A stretch of 64,000 nucleotides of DNA, taken from contig OU452201.1 in the NCBI GenBank assembly GCA_911728435.2, positions 27,776,001 through 27,840,000 on the forward strand. The letters run 5' to 3'. Within the stretch, counting starts at the first letter, position 1. Each line of letters starts with the position of its first letter. The notes below the pieces were generated by a model. That model was not told the origin of the DNA and did no database searches. It saw only the letters and a list, made by a program, of their open reading frames with translations. This document shows, one piece after another, positions 44,010 to 54,889 of this stretch. The stretch is from Apoderus coryli. Taxonomy: Eukaryota > Arthropoda > Insecta > Coleoptera > Attelabidae. A program made the position numbers and the translations under genes.

Positions 44010-45180
44010 GAATCCCTTTCAATTTACCCTTGTCGATGAGACTACAATTCTGAATATTTTGTTATAACTAAAGTCACGGGTTTCGATGGAATCAGTATGG
44101 ATATGATTCTTCTTTGTTGTCAATATATTCTTCCTTTCCTAACTCATATAATTATTCATCCCTCCTTAATTCAACACTTCCAGAGTTATGGAAAATTTCT
44201 AAAATAGTTCCTTTGCCAAAAAGGAAAAGCATTATTGATCTGAATAACCTGAGACCCATATCGATTTTATCACCACTCTCAAAAATCCTCGAAAAGGTTG
44301 TGGTTCATCAAATCTACGAGCATTTCAATAAATATAAACTATTACCGACAAAAAGTTATAGACAAAGTTTCAGCTGGAGGACAGCTCTTCTGGATTTGAT
44401 TGATGATATAATCACTGACGTAGATTCCGGCAATTCTGTCGCGCTATAATTGCTTGATTACGCAAAAGCGTTGGATAATATTAATTACGATATACTTTTT
44501 GGCATTCTTCAAATTTGCAGGCATCTCTGATGAGCCTGTATTACTCTTAAGATCCTATGTTTGCAGAAGATTACAATATGTGGAGACCGATAAGGGAAAG
44601 TCCGATTTCGGCAATAAGGCTTGCGGTGTTCCTCAAGGCTCAATTATTGCGCCGTTATTGATTTGCTTATGTTCAGCTAATGCGGAAGACACACAACTAA
44701 AATATTCGTTTTACCCAAATAGCGTGAAATTAGCCACCCAAAAATGCTTTATCCACATAGACACTCTGTATCCGAGGCACTTAAAATCAATTTAACAGTT
44801 TAGTTTTGTCCCTTTTTAATTATGCTGATGTAATGTATGCCGGATGTCTTACCAACTTTGATAAAGATCGTATACAGCTTGTCTAAAAAGCTTACCTTCG
44901 CTTTGTTTACGGCATTCGGAAGTGTGAACCAGTAACTTACAAACTGAAGGAGGCAGAATGGTTAAATATGGGTAACAGACGCAAATTGCATTCAGCAAAA
45001 CCCATAATCTGTCTCTTTAGGATTAACAAAATATACTTATTTTGGATTGTATTAGCTTTTCTGGATCACAATCACCTTAAGCTAATTTTTCTATTTGTTT
45101 ATATTTACAATTTCGAATTGATGTTCTTGTGGTTTGTATTAGATGGTAATATGTAAGCCATGGCAAATTCGATATATGGA
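44010..45180 (+). pseudogene. LINE ORF2 relic (RT and C-terminal tail)
   Basis: RT blocks lie in order across several frames. First come VTGFDGISMDMI and LPELWKISKIVPLPKR. Then LRPISILSPLSKILEKVV, the decayed DYAKALDNI (normally D.SKAFD) and CGVPQGSIIAPLL follow. The active site reads NAEDTQLKYS where (F)ADDTQ is expected. The tail has YADVMYAGCLTNFDKDRI, YLRFVYGIRKCEPVTYKL and EWLNMGNRRKLHSA. Multiple frameshifts and an altered active site mean it is dead. It is distinct from the intact LINE. Confidence 0.88.
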
Positions 45181-45717
45181 TCTTCTGGCTGAGGACTAAG
45201 TAACAGTTCTACAGCCTCTTCATCCATTTTACAATTTATATACATAAGTATCATTAAAAATGATTATATTAATACTTTCTCTATGATGTGTATATGTTAA
45301 ATGTACATTATTTTGCAAACAAATCGATTATTATTATTTATTAAATTATTTTATAATCATAATTTGTTGACTTCTTAAGTACAATAAAAAAAATAACACT
45401 ATATTAGTCATAGCACTAATAATCCTATGCATATGGTTCTTTCAAAAGTACATGTACGGCTTTTGTTTCTATTATAGTAGAGACTTTTCACTTGATATTT
45501 TTAGTTGTCCATATCATATTATGTCATATATTATGTATATTTATGGTGCTTATAGTTTCATGAAATTTTGTTTTTTTTTATTTCACCTGAAACAGGTGTT
45601 TTCGGTCATTTTATACGTAGGTAATGAGTAATGACTAGTTTTAAAACAATGACACTCTGTGTGTCTGTGTACATGTCTGTCTGTGTCCACGATAACTCAA
45701 AAACTATTTTCTACCGG
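45181..45717. other. Spacer
   Basis: No feature supported. Confidence 0.4.
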
Positions 45718-46400
45718 CTTAATAGAGTATAACCTGACACATTAACTTAAGATCACATTGGCGTTCGAAAAAGGGTAAAAAGGGGTTAAAAACTTAAAAA
45801 AAAAAACATATTTAAGAATTGCTTGTTACAAAAAGCAACAAGACTTTAAGTTATGTTGGAAATTTGTTTCACACTACCATGCTTTCACCAGACGGCCGTT
45901 TCGTCAATTCACGACTCATCAGTGGTGAACGGCAGGCAGTGTGACCCAAATTTCCAACATTTACAGAAAGCTTATACTAGCACGAGAATTGACAAAAAAC
46001 ATCTCTCTCAAAAACATATTTACTAAACATAACAGAAATAATGACTAGTTATTTATAGCTTTGATAGCATATAACCTATGAAATGTATCATAAATAACTT
46101 GCTTACATAAGGCGTTCGTAAAAAAATGGAAAAGGGGTCAAAACAAAAAAAAAAATACTTTCAATATAAACTGTATAATTAATTTAATATAATTATATTA
46201 TTATAATTTATAAGCGTTTTCAAATATTGTAAAAATGGGTTAAAAATAAAATATACGAGTATATATTATATAGGTAACTATATTCCGAGATATATTCCCC
46301 AAACATACTAGAAAAATTGGCTTTGGCAAATTATATCTAGTTTTGATACAAAATAACCTACAAAATAAAAAAACTTGTTTACATAAACGTTCATAAATAG
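45718..46400 (+). repeat. Cluster of diverged satellite-like units
   Basis: Units of the form TATAACCTA...AAATG(T)ATC...CTTGTTTACATAA.GCGTTC.TAAA...AAAAGGGGT(C/T)AAAA recur at about 45718, 46060 and 46340, and again at 47808-47940. The ribozyme structure at 45853-45960 interrupts the series. Confidence 0.6.
45853..45960 (-). ncRNA. Type I hammerhead ribozyme in a 108-nt rod
   Basis: On the minus strand TTCACCA (45929-45923), CTGATGA (45922-45916), stem II GTCG/TGAC with loop TGAAT, GAAA (45902-45899), stem III from the palindrome ACGGCCGT, cleavage triplet GTC (45893-45891) and TGGTGAA (45890-45884) occur in exact hammerhead order. Stem I is a perfect 7 bp. It continues across an 8/8 internal loop into CACACT/AGTGTG and, after a 3/3 bulge, a perfect 14-bp closing stem (45853-45866 with 45947-45960). 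All invariant core bases are present and there is no extra base before stem II. Hammerheads of this type are known from Penelope-like elements and retrozymes. Confidence 0.85.
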
Positions 46401-46984
46401 TAGTTTTGTGACTGTGTCAAAACTTTCCTACCTTTGTTATACATTTTTTGAAAACTGAGCTTTAACAAATTTACTATCACATCACGGCCGCCCAAACAAC
46501 ATACTAAACTTGGTTAAAGGTATTACAGCGATTTCATTTTATCACTATGCGCTAACGTAGTTTTTTTTGCCTTATCCAAAGCTGGGTGCCTGGAAAAATA
46601 CGTTATTGCCTTATCCATCCAACTCCAGCAGAGCTTAAACTTTTTTTCATAACATATACAGTTGCTGCTAAAACTTAATCGATATCGTGATGCATTTAAC
46701 GGCTTTCTGTCTATTTCTATTACACATTTTGAATATACATCTACGGGAGGATAAGTTTGGTATTTTGTCGCTGAAGTTTTAGGAACTTAACTTGATATTC
46801 GATAGGAGTAATGTTTTTGAAGTATAGAGAATATTAAGAAAAAATAGTTTTAAAGATTTAGCATGACAATACTACTACTCTCAGCAACTCCCAATGGCGG
46901 ATGATTTCGCGGCGAGTTTTATACGACATTTATAGTGTTTCCAGATATATAATAAGATTATAATATTCGGTTATAAATTTAATG
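46401..46984. other. Spacer
   Basis: No gene recognised. Confidence 0.4.
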
Positions 46985-47630
46985 GCTTAACCGAGGGCTT
47001 AACATTAAGCGGGTGGAATCAGTGAGGGATTTAGGTGGTGTTATCATATATGCAAAGTATTCGTTTGCTGAACATATCAATTAAACAGTTAACGCCGAAT
47101 TTAAAAGATTAGGCTTTGTTGTTCATAACTCGAGGATTATGAATAATCTGAGCACTCTGACTACACGTCAAGTCTTGTCAGATCCAAACTCGAGTATGTT
47201 TGTATTATATGGATCCAGTTTACATAAAGTATAAGACTCAGGTTGAGGGTGTTCAGAGAAAATTTTTTTGGCATAGTATAGGATAGATGCTCATTAACTA
47301 TGTAGAGTTGTTGACCAGCGGCTGTTGCTGGATTGATTTCAATTTGATTCGCTGTTAAATAGAACGAAAGTTTATGTATACAATCTGCAATTCATTGATT
47401 GACTGCCCTGAACTTCTTTCTCGTGTTTCGTTTACAGCACCAATTCGTACAACTAGAAATGCGCTTCCTTTTTAGAATCCCATTCCTACTACCAATTTAC
47501 TCAAGCAAACCCCAATTTATGCTACCTCTGAGCTTTTTAATATACACTGTTCTGATACTGATGTGAATTATATTAGGTATCGAAGATTTTGTAGTTTCAT
47601 CGCTGATGTAATTCAATCTCATTGAAATGT
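46985..47630 (+). pseudogene. LINE ORF2 RT-thumb and C-terminal relic
   Basis: The frames read VRDLGGVIIYAKYSFAEHIN, VNAEFKRLGFVVHNSRIMNN, LSTLTTRQVLS, then after gaps LIDCPELLSRVSFTAPIRTT, RNALPF and SDTDVNYIRYRRFC. It is the Jockey/CR1 segment after the RT active site through the C-terminus, with several stops. No RT active site is present to the left. Confidence 0.82.
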
Positions 47631-49050
47631 GAAGTTTGTTGTTTTAATTAATTTTTCTTTTTCTGTAATTGGTTTACTGAATGTATTTTCTTTTTATCTT
47701 ATTTTATTTCGGCCTAGGTATGATATATTGTGATTTTATATATATATATATATGTATATGCATTGTCTTGTTGTTGGAGGTGTCTTCTACTTGTTTACAT
47801 ATGCTTTCATAAATAGTAGAAGAAGCGTCAAAAAAATTAGACTGTAAAAATTATATATTTAGCCTTTAAATAGTTGAATTGGTGTTAAAAATACACGACA
47901 CAAAATGGCCTTCGTAAATAGTAGAAAAGGGGTTAAAATATGGAATCATTTAAATAAAATATAGCTGATGATAAAATAAAAAATGAATTCATTTAGAAAT
48001 ATAGCTTGTCACCAACGAAAAAGGTAAAAGCCAAAAAATTACGGATATATAACTTTTACACTCAAATATGGAAAGCTATTCGTGCCTCGAGGGCAACAGT
48101 TTATTCCCCCTTTATTTATAATTTTTAATAAAGTAGTTAGGTAGTTGAGTTAGTTTAGAATGTTATTATTAATATTTTTATTATTATAATCATCTAAATA
48201 ATGGTGTATTTTTTAGATTTTTTTGATGAAAACATTTTGTTACCCCGGTGATATATTTTAAATTATAAAGTACAGCATCCGCAGTGAACTCCACTATAAA
48301 TTATTGAGGCGATATCGATAGTTCAATCTTCGGCAAAGCTTTGGGGTGAAAACAACAGATTTTTTATATTCATTGTCGCCCCGGGATATGCTGACAAGCA
48401 ATTTTTACCTACTATTTTGAAAAGTTTTTTGAACGAAATACTTACAAGATCACTTCATAACTTTCCAAGGAAAATCAAAAAAATAGTCAAATAAATCTAT
48501 TGAACTCCAGTAAGAAAATTTGGCTTGGTTAAAATTGTTTAGAAACCATCAACACACGAATATCAATAGATTATGAAATGACTTTGGACAATTTCTGTAC
48601 TCTCGGCTGACACAAACAATATTTTATCAGGAAAGGCACTTCATATAAAATAAAAGCATGCTTTCAACAATCTTCCTTTCAGCTTTGAAGCATATTTTGT
48701 GCTGGTGTATTTTATAGTAACGCGATAAAGAATTTTTGATCGATGACTAGTAAATTACATAGGTACAAAGCTATTATGTACAAAATTTTAATGCTCCTAC
48801 AGCAGATTTTAAAAGCGTTTTGAAATATTAGTTTTACAGGATGAGTCAAACTGGGAATTTGAGAAAGTGTTTACAATAAACTAACTAGTACTTAAAGGTC
48901 ACCTCGAGTAACTATTATGGGGTTTGTATAGGATGCCACAAATTAGTTTTGTAAAGTTAATTCCTATTCAGTTGTTGAACAATTATTTTATAATAACTAT
49001 GTTATGTTTTCGTCCTGTATTTGTAATTTAAGATGATGGTATGTTTGTGA
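47631..49050. other. Spacer with diverged repeats
   Basis: Contains a satellite-like unit (47808-47940), a partial inverted copy of the 37020 repeat (48003-48110) and a short TA tract near 47740. No gene recognised. Confidence 0.4.
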
Positions 49051-49056
49051 ATTGTT

Positions 49057-49099
49057 ATATACCTGAAGAAGGCAAAAACATTGCCGAAACGTTGTATTT
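49057..49099 (+). ncRNA. Hammerhead-like motif
   Basis: ATAC (49059-49062) pairs with GTAT (49094-49097). CTGAAGA (49063-49069), an extra A, stem II GGCAA/TTGCC, GAAAC (49086-49090) and triplet GTT (49091-49093) are in hammerhead order. The extra base and zero-loop stem III make activity uncertain. Confidence 0.5.
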
Positions 49100-49392
49100 T
49101 AAGTAGACAGTAAGAATGATGACATAATGTTGTTTTAAAACATATAATAAAAAAAAAAGTTTTTAATTGTAAACGTACCGAAGCCCAAAGAATATACATA
49201 ACGTCGTCGGTTGAGAAGAAAACTATCCTATGTCCATTTTTTTGAAAAATGAGTTATTGACATAATATCCTAAGTCCTACGTAATTCTAGCTTGTGAAAT
49301 ACTATCCAAAGTCCTAAGAAGCCGTATGGTGAATAAAAGTTGTTTCTACAATAATATCATAACTTTACCCCCTTCTCTGCCAAAAATATTCT

Positions 49393-49427
49393 ATTATCCT
49401 ATGTCCATGATTTGGACATAGGATAAT
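49393..49427. repeat. Perfect 15-bp hairpin
   Basis: ATTATCCTATGTCCA and its exact inverse complement are separated by TGATT. The half-site ATCCTA(T/A)GTCC recurs at 49228, 49267 and, degenerate, at 49306. Confidence 0.9.
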
Positions 49428-49606
49428 AATACGCTTAGTTTTTTTTGCGCCGTACGGACTAGGTTTATACACGAGTTCCTATTTTTTAATGTGTTTTGTT
49501 ATCGCCAAATTAAATTTATTATAAAATAATGTGTTCTAGGCAATAGTTTTACACATAAACAAGGTAAGTTATATAGTTATAGTAGAATTTATTATAAATC
49601 TTTATA

Positions 49607-49804
49607 TTCGAAATTGCCAAGCAGATTAAAAATAAAGCGAAGAAGTGCAGAAATCTTGGGAAGTCTTACACTAGCAGCAAAAATAAAATAGTTCCCGAGA
49701 AGAAAATTAAAAATAGTAGGAGAAAGAGGTCATTTTGTTACCACTTACTTTCGGAAGGAGGAGAAAGAGTGAAAGTTTGTCAGAGATTTTTCCTTAATAC
49801 TCTG
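49607..49804 (+). pseudogene. RNase-H-fold-like gene, 5' segment (split)
   Basis: The open frame reads IAKQIKNKAKKCRNLGKSYT, then KIVPEKK, then FCYHLLSEGGERVKVCQRFF and LNTL. The frame stops exactly at the border of the transposon 49805-52390 and resumes at 52393 with GISHQIVKTVAKKQ. The NLGKSYT... VKVCQ.FFLNTLGIS order is one I recognise from a multicopy insect protein family with no settled name. The upstream start is not identified; GTAAGT at 49564 could be a donor of a leader intron. No stop lies in this segment. Confidence 0.7.
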
Positions 49805-50548
49805 CCCAACTAACAATTTAACTTTTTTAATTGCTGTAAGAACATTTATAAAATATATTTTATAAAACACCCATTGTTTTATAAACATTTTCACAACGTT
49901 CTTACGCGCCTTATAAACACGAAAAAGGCGCAGATTTATAAAACAAATCGACTCTTTAACGGTTCTATAAATGTTGCTTGTTGCTATTATACAATAGTTT
50001 TTAGAACGTTTATAAATATTTAATAAAAATCAAATAAAACTGTTATAAACATATTTTATAAATCTTTTATAAGAGCCTCAATTTCAACATTTTTGCTCTC
50101 AGCGGCAACAGTTAAAGGATAAAAACGTTTTTTTTAAATACCTTTTTATACAAAATTATTTTATAATTATTATGCATTGTTGTTGGTACACATTAATAAA
50201 ATCTGAACAATCATGGAGGTAAAAATAATATAAAACGCTATAATACCCAATAATGAATAATAAAATAAGTCAGATAAAATTCACCCATGAGCAGATTTGG
50301 CTGCGAAACAAAATTTACTGTTAAATATATTGTATATTATTACTAAAATTTTAATGCGCCTCGTGAATTATGTAAATTAATGAATTTAGATTTTATAAAT
50401 TATATAAAATATTTTTTTTATTGTCACTTATTGTTGAAAATAATCTTTTGGTATATCCTTCATTATGTAATGACTGATTCTGTATACCTTACTAGCTAAG
50501 ATAATTTTATAAATTATAAAAAATATTAATTTTAAAAGTTTGGTCAAC

Positions 50549-50722
50549 ATGGCTAACAATTTAAAGAAACCAAAAATGGCTTCTTCCTTATACGATGCTT
50601 ATAAAACAAAATTATCTCAACACAGACGAGTATGCTCTTTAAATAGCTATTATAAAATAACTGCAGAATTGTTTTATACAGGGGTGTATTCGTTAAAAAA
50701 CATAAATCTCATTATATTTTAA
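50549..50722 (+). CDS. Small ORF inside the CCCAAC element
   Basis: 57 codons from ATG at 50549 (context TCAACATGG, a good insect start context): MANNLKKPKMASSLYDAYKT and onward. The early part is polar and gene-like, and it becomes hydrophobic near the stop. It may be a first exon whose true end lies before the TTTTAT-rich tail. No family recognised. Confidence 0.25.
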   Translation: MANNLKKPKMASSLYDAYKTKLSQHRRVCSLNSYYKITAELFYTGVYSLKNINLIIF

Positions 50723-51394
50723 GGGTAATATAAAATTAATATTACCTGAAACCCCTTTGATAGCATAAGAATGATATGATGATGATATGATTCTTTTATA
50801 TCTATCATATGGACACTAGCCAAAATATAAGTAGATACCTATGTTTTATGTAAACGTGAAGAATTTTTTATAAACTAGTTATGATGTAAAAAAGTATATA
50901 TTTCACTAAGCTTGATAATGAATAATGAAGTTAATTACAAGTATTTTTCTTGAAGTTTTATGTATTTAGTTTTCCTTTGCCGTTATTTAAAATAAATTAA
51001 TAGTGAAACATACTAAAACAAGCTTTTATATAAATGCTCTAAAAAATCAAAATTTAATTAAAAGGTGCTGCAAAAAATATATAAGATAAAATGTATACAA
51101 ATTAATCAAGTCTACTCCTGTCTACTTGAAGTATTCGTGCTTGATACTTTGATGTTTATGTGAGTCGCCGCCGTGTGTCGCATCGTCGCAATATTGGAAT
51201 AATAATAAAATAGTAAACAGAGTTTTACAAAACAAACTTTAATATAATATGTTTTATAAAAGCTTTTAATGTGTTCTTATAAAACAAAATGCTTTTATAA
51301 TTACTCTCTTATTAGCTTTTACGGGAGTAATTTAAACATAACCTAAATTGAGCTCTTTGTTTATGTTATGTAGGTATGTATGTTATAACTGCCG

Positions 51395-51565
51395 TTATTA
51401 AAACGTTAAGAGAGTTCGAGGATCTTGAGGTAGAAAATTTGGCATGCGTTTATTGAGTATAGCAAAAAGCTTCTTCTGGAAAAATGCGGAACATAATTTG
51501 ATACTGCCCATGTTTTCTCTTAGTTTTGCATTTTTTTCTAGCTCACTTGTTGTGCTTGAAGCATG
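51395..51565 (-). pseudogene. Possible coding trace inside the CCCAAC element
   Basis: The minus strand reads SSTTSELEKNAKLRENMGSI, then KLCSAFFQKKLFAILNKRMP and NFLPQDPRTLL before a stop. The LP.D.RTLL word resembles the start of DUF4806-like insect proteins, but the match is short. Upstream fragments (EELLRDGERVAEIENW) are in another frame. Confidence 0.3.
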
Positions 51566-52390
51566 ATATTGATCACCAATTCTCTATTTCGGCTACCCGC
51601 TCACCATCTCGTAATAATTCCTCCTGAGAATTTATCAGTCTCCAAAATATTTAGTGTCTTATAAATTGTCATTAATTTGATTAGATTCCATTACAGTTTC
51701 CTACTCATTATTATAGTCACTAATGCTTTCCCTTTGATAATTTATAATATTGTAATTAATTTTCTATTAAATGCACAACTGCTTTTCGTTTGGACATTTT
51801 AAACCTGTGTATAACAATAAATATCAGTTGAAAATAAATAAGACTATGTTATATATTAGTTCTAGGTAATGTTTATGACAGCATTTTAATTTTATAAAAT
51901 ATGCATTGGCAACATATTTATTTTTTTATTGTTTTTAATAAAATAACTAAAAAACAATTTTGTAATTATTAATTTGCGCACAAATTTGCTGCAGCAAACA
52001 AATCGCTCTTAATAACGACAATAAAAAAACTATTTTATTATTACGAAACGTACTTTAACAGAATAATTTTATAATTGTTTTTAAAGGAACAAGTTAATCC
52101 AGACTAGTACTTTTACAAAATGCTTTTAAAACCAATTATCATTCGGAACAAATTCGTCCTATAAAAAATATTTTATAAACGTTTATAAAACTGTTACGAT
52201 ATCATATTTTATAACTATTTTATTATTTTGCTGTAAAAACGTTCTTAAAACAGTTTTTCTCACAGAAAAGTTTAACACAGCAGTTTTATCACCAAACGAA
52301 CCTTTAAAGAACAAAAAAGTTTTTACTAAGCGGCAATAAAATAATTATAAAATATATTAGTTCTTTAAGAATGTCGAATTGCTAGTTGGG

Positions 52391-53662
52391 TGGGCATTAG
52401 TCATCAAATTGTTAAAACTGTTGCTAAAAAACAACTTTGCCTGCACAAACAATTCACGCAGATACACGCCATTTCCGTGTTTCAAAAAAATCAAAACAAC
52501 TAATCAAGGATCATATATCATCTTTTGAAAAGGTTGAAAGCCACTAGTGCCGAAAACAATCGTCAAAAGAATACCTTTCTTCAAATCTCAATTGAAGCAA
52601 AATGTACGATTTATATTTAAAATACTGCGAAAACGGTAAAGAAATTCCAGCTCGTAAATCCACTTATCGGCAAGTATTTTTGAATGACTTTAATTTGGGA
52701 TTTCACATTCCCAAGAAAGACCAGTGTGCCTTATGTACTAATTACAAGCATTCAAACTTTGAAGAGAAAACTGTTATGCAAGAAAAATTTAACAATCATC
52801 TTCTCAATAAAGAGAACATGAGAGACTTAAAAAATGCCGAGAAATTAAGAGCAGATACTGATAAATCGTTTTGTGTCGCTGTATTCGATCTTCAGCAAAT
52901 TCTTCCCTGTCCAAAAACTGAAGTCGGTCAATCCTACTACAAGTCAAAACTTGGAACCTACAATCTAACCGTTTTCGACGCCAGAAAGAAACAAGGATAT
53001 TGCTTCATGTGGCATGAAGTCATAGCATCAAGAGGAGGTAACGAAATTGGAAGCTACCAACTACAATTTTTAAAAATTAAGTCTGAAGAAGGTATTACAG
53101 AGATATCCTTTTATTCGGATAATTGCACTGGTCAAAACCGCAATAAATATATATTTTTAATGTTCATGAAGGTATGCAGCTGCAAAGCATAAAATTAAAA
53201 TAACACATAATTTTCTTGAAGTGGGGCACAGTGCCATAGAGCGTGTTTCGAAGCACATCCCTGGTACCTCTAAGCTAGGACAGCGTTCAAGAAAAACCCT
53301 TACTACGTTAAGGAAATGAATCTTGATGATTTGTTCGATTTAAAAGCTTTATTGGAGGATACCTCAAAAAATTTTGAGAAGTATTTAAATGGTACACTGG
53401 TTAGAATTTCTGATTTTAGTTCAATTAAAACTGATTTAAACGATCCCTAAGATACAAACTAAAAGAAGAATACGTTGGATTGAATATTGTAGAACGATGG
53501 CGAAAGCCTTTACAAACATTTGACACTTACGTATTAAAAAATGTTCGCGATACACTTATACCGTTAAGTCAACAAAAGTACAAGTCATTGGTTTACTTTT
53601 GCCAAAATAATGCAATTCCTAAGGAATGTCAAGATTTTTTTTTGAGTTTACCACTTGAATAA
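52391..53662 (+). pseudogene. RNase-H-fold-like gene, 3' segment (split and frameshifted)
   Basis: It continues GISHQIVKTV, then IKDHISSFEKVESH, an in-frame stop and CRK. The open part 52602-53192 follows: MYDLYLKYC, KKDQCALCTNYKH, AVFDLQQILPCPKTEVGQSY, YKSKLGTYNLTVFD, MWHEVIASRGGNEIGSYQ and FYSDNCTGQNRNKY. Decayed FLEVGHS lies at 53211 and a tail at 53480-53662. The FDLQ...SDNCxGQN...FLE.GH order, with acidic residues spaced like an RNase-H/DDE nuclease, suggests a transposase or transposase-derived protein, though the catalytic role is inferred. CxxC zinc-like pairs are present. Stops at 53192 and in 53200-53470 make it non-functional. Confidence 0.75.
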
Positions 53663-53879
53663 TAATTGCATTTGTATCTCAGCTCAGGCTTCTTTGCAAA
53701 AAATTACTACAAACTAAGAAATTTTGAAAAAACATACTTATAAAATGAAAAAACTTATTTTAAACTGACTCTCATTACCTTTATTTTACTAAATGTAGGC
53801 CCTCTATCGCTTCATCGTTTATTTCAAATTATGATTGTGTGATTTATTATCAAAATGATATGATTTTTGGAGGATGTGT

Positions 53880-54210
53880 TTCGCACACTCGGCGAGGGTC
53901 TCAGAGCCGATGCTGTCTATAACTACTTTTTAAGGTCCTTCGATAGGTTCAATCATACGGTGATACTGATGACCACCATCTATCGTTTTTTTGCTTTACC
54001 GCCAGCACTACGTCGAACACAACGTCCTTGACTTTTACACCCATCATTGGAGCGCCGCAGGGCAGCTGTGTGGCGCCGTTAATATTATTGGTTTTTATTA
54101 ACGATATGTCAATATTTATCAATATTAATATTATATTAGGTAAACTTGAATATTGCACTGTTCAAACGAATAAAAAATTTAGTTTCATCAACAACTTCAT
54201 TAGTCAACCT
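53880..54210 (+). pseudogene. Small LINE RT fragment
   Basis: The frames give SFDRFNHTVIL (compare KAFDRLNH) and then PIIGAPQGSCVAPLILLVFI and NDMS, the RT palm GxPQGS..APLLF.IFIND block. The FADD box is absent. About 70 residues. Confidence 0.65.
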
Positions 54211-54889
54211 TAATTATAAAGATGAACCAATTACATAAATATCTAAACAAAATTTATTACGGCAAAAAATGTTACACATAATTGCAGTAACATAATATAC
54301 CTAGGACCATATAAAGTTTTCTCTACTCATAGAAAAAGAAAAAAAACACCTTTTTTACATGCAAGTGCTGTCCCGCTTCACACAATGATTTAGAAGATTT
54401 AACATTTAGAGTGCATGATTTCCCTCTAGTCGTGACTTATTTTTTAAATAGTGGAAAAGTTTTCGAGTGCTATTTTGTATCCTGGTTTGCATTTTAAGTG
54501 TTTTAGTGGTGTGTGAATAAATCTTGTAGCAGCACTATTAGAGAGTTATTAAATTGTGGTAAGTCATTTTTACCTCTCGTTGAATACTACTAGTATAGAA
54601 TAAGGAAGCGCACGATTTTGTTTCTTACGTTATTCTTGTAAAATGGGCGATTTGCGAGTTAAATACGAACATAATGTTTAAATATATAAATTCATGCATT
54701 GAGTGAGGAAGATTGCTTGTTCTATTTAACAGACTCAATAATGACCCTCGAAAGTTCTGGTCTTTTATCAAATCTCGGAAAAATTTTTGGTTTATAATGG
54801 GGACGATATTCAGGGTCAGCAAATTTGCGGAATATTTCGCTACGTCCTATGTTAATTCCCATACTTTCTATATTGATGATGCTTGAGTC
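54211..54889. other. Spacer, possibly decayed LINE leader
   Basis: The text around 54700-54830 (for example LTDSIMTLESSGLLSNL, with breaks) could be the linker ahead of the RT at 54890 but is not secure. Confidence 0.3.

Larger units (their letters stand above)
49805..52390. mobile_element. Unclassified 2,586-bp DNA transposon
   Basis: Imperfect 18-bp terminal inverted repeats (CCCAACTAACAATTTAAC and the inverse of GTCGAATTGCTAGTTGGG, 3 mismatches) are flanked by TG on both sides (49803-49804, 52391-52392). Removing the element and one TG restores the interrupted reading frame exactly, which fixes the borders. The outer 300-350 bp at each end are packed with TTATAAA/TTTATAA words. Two weak coding traces are inside. 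I cannot assign a superfamily from the termini. Confidence 0.85.

Noticed and set aside
48839..48960. ACAGGATGAGTCAAAC as transposon end
   Set aside because: One substitution from the common terminus and no inverted partner or TA pair could be established.
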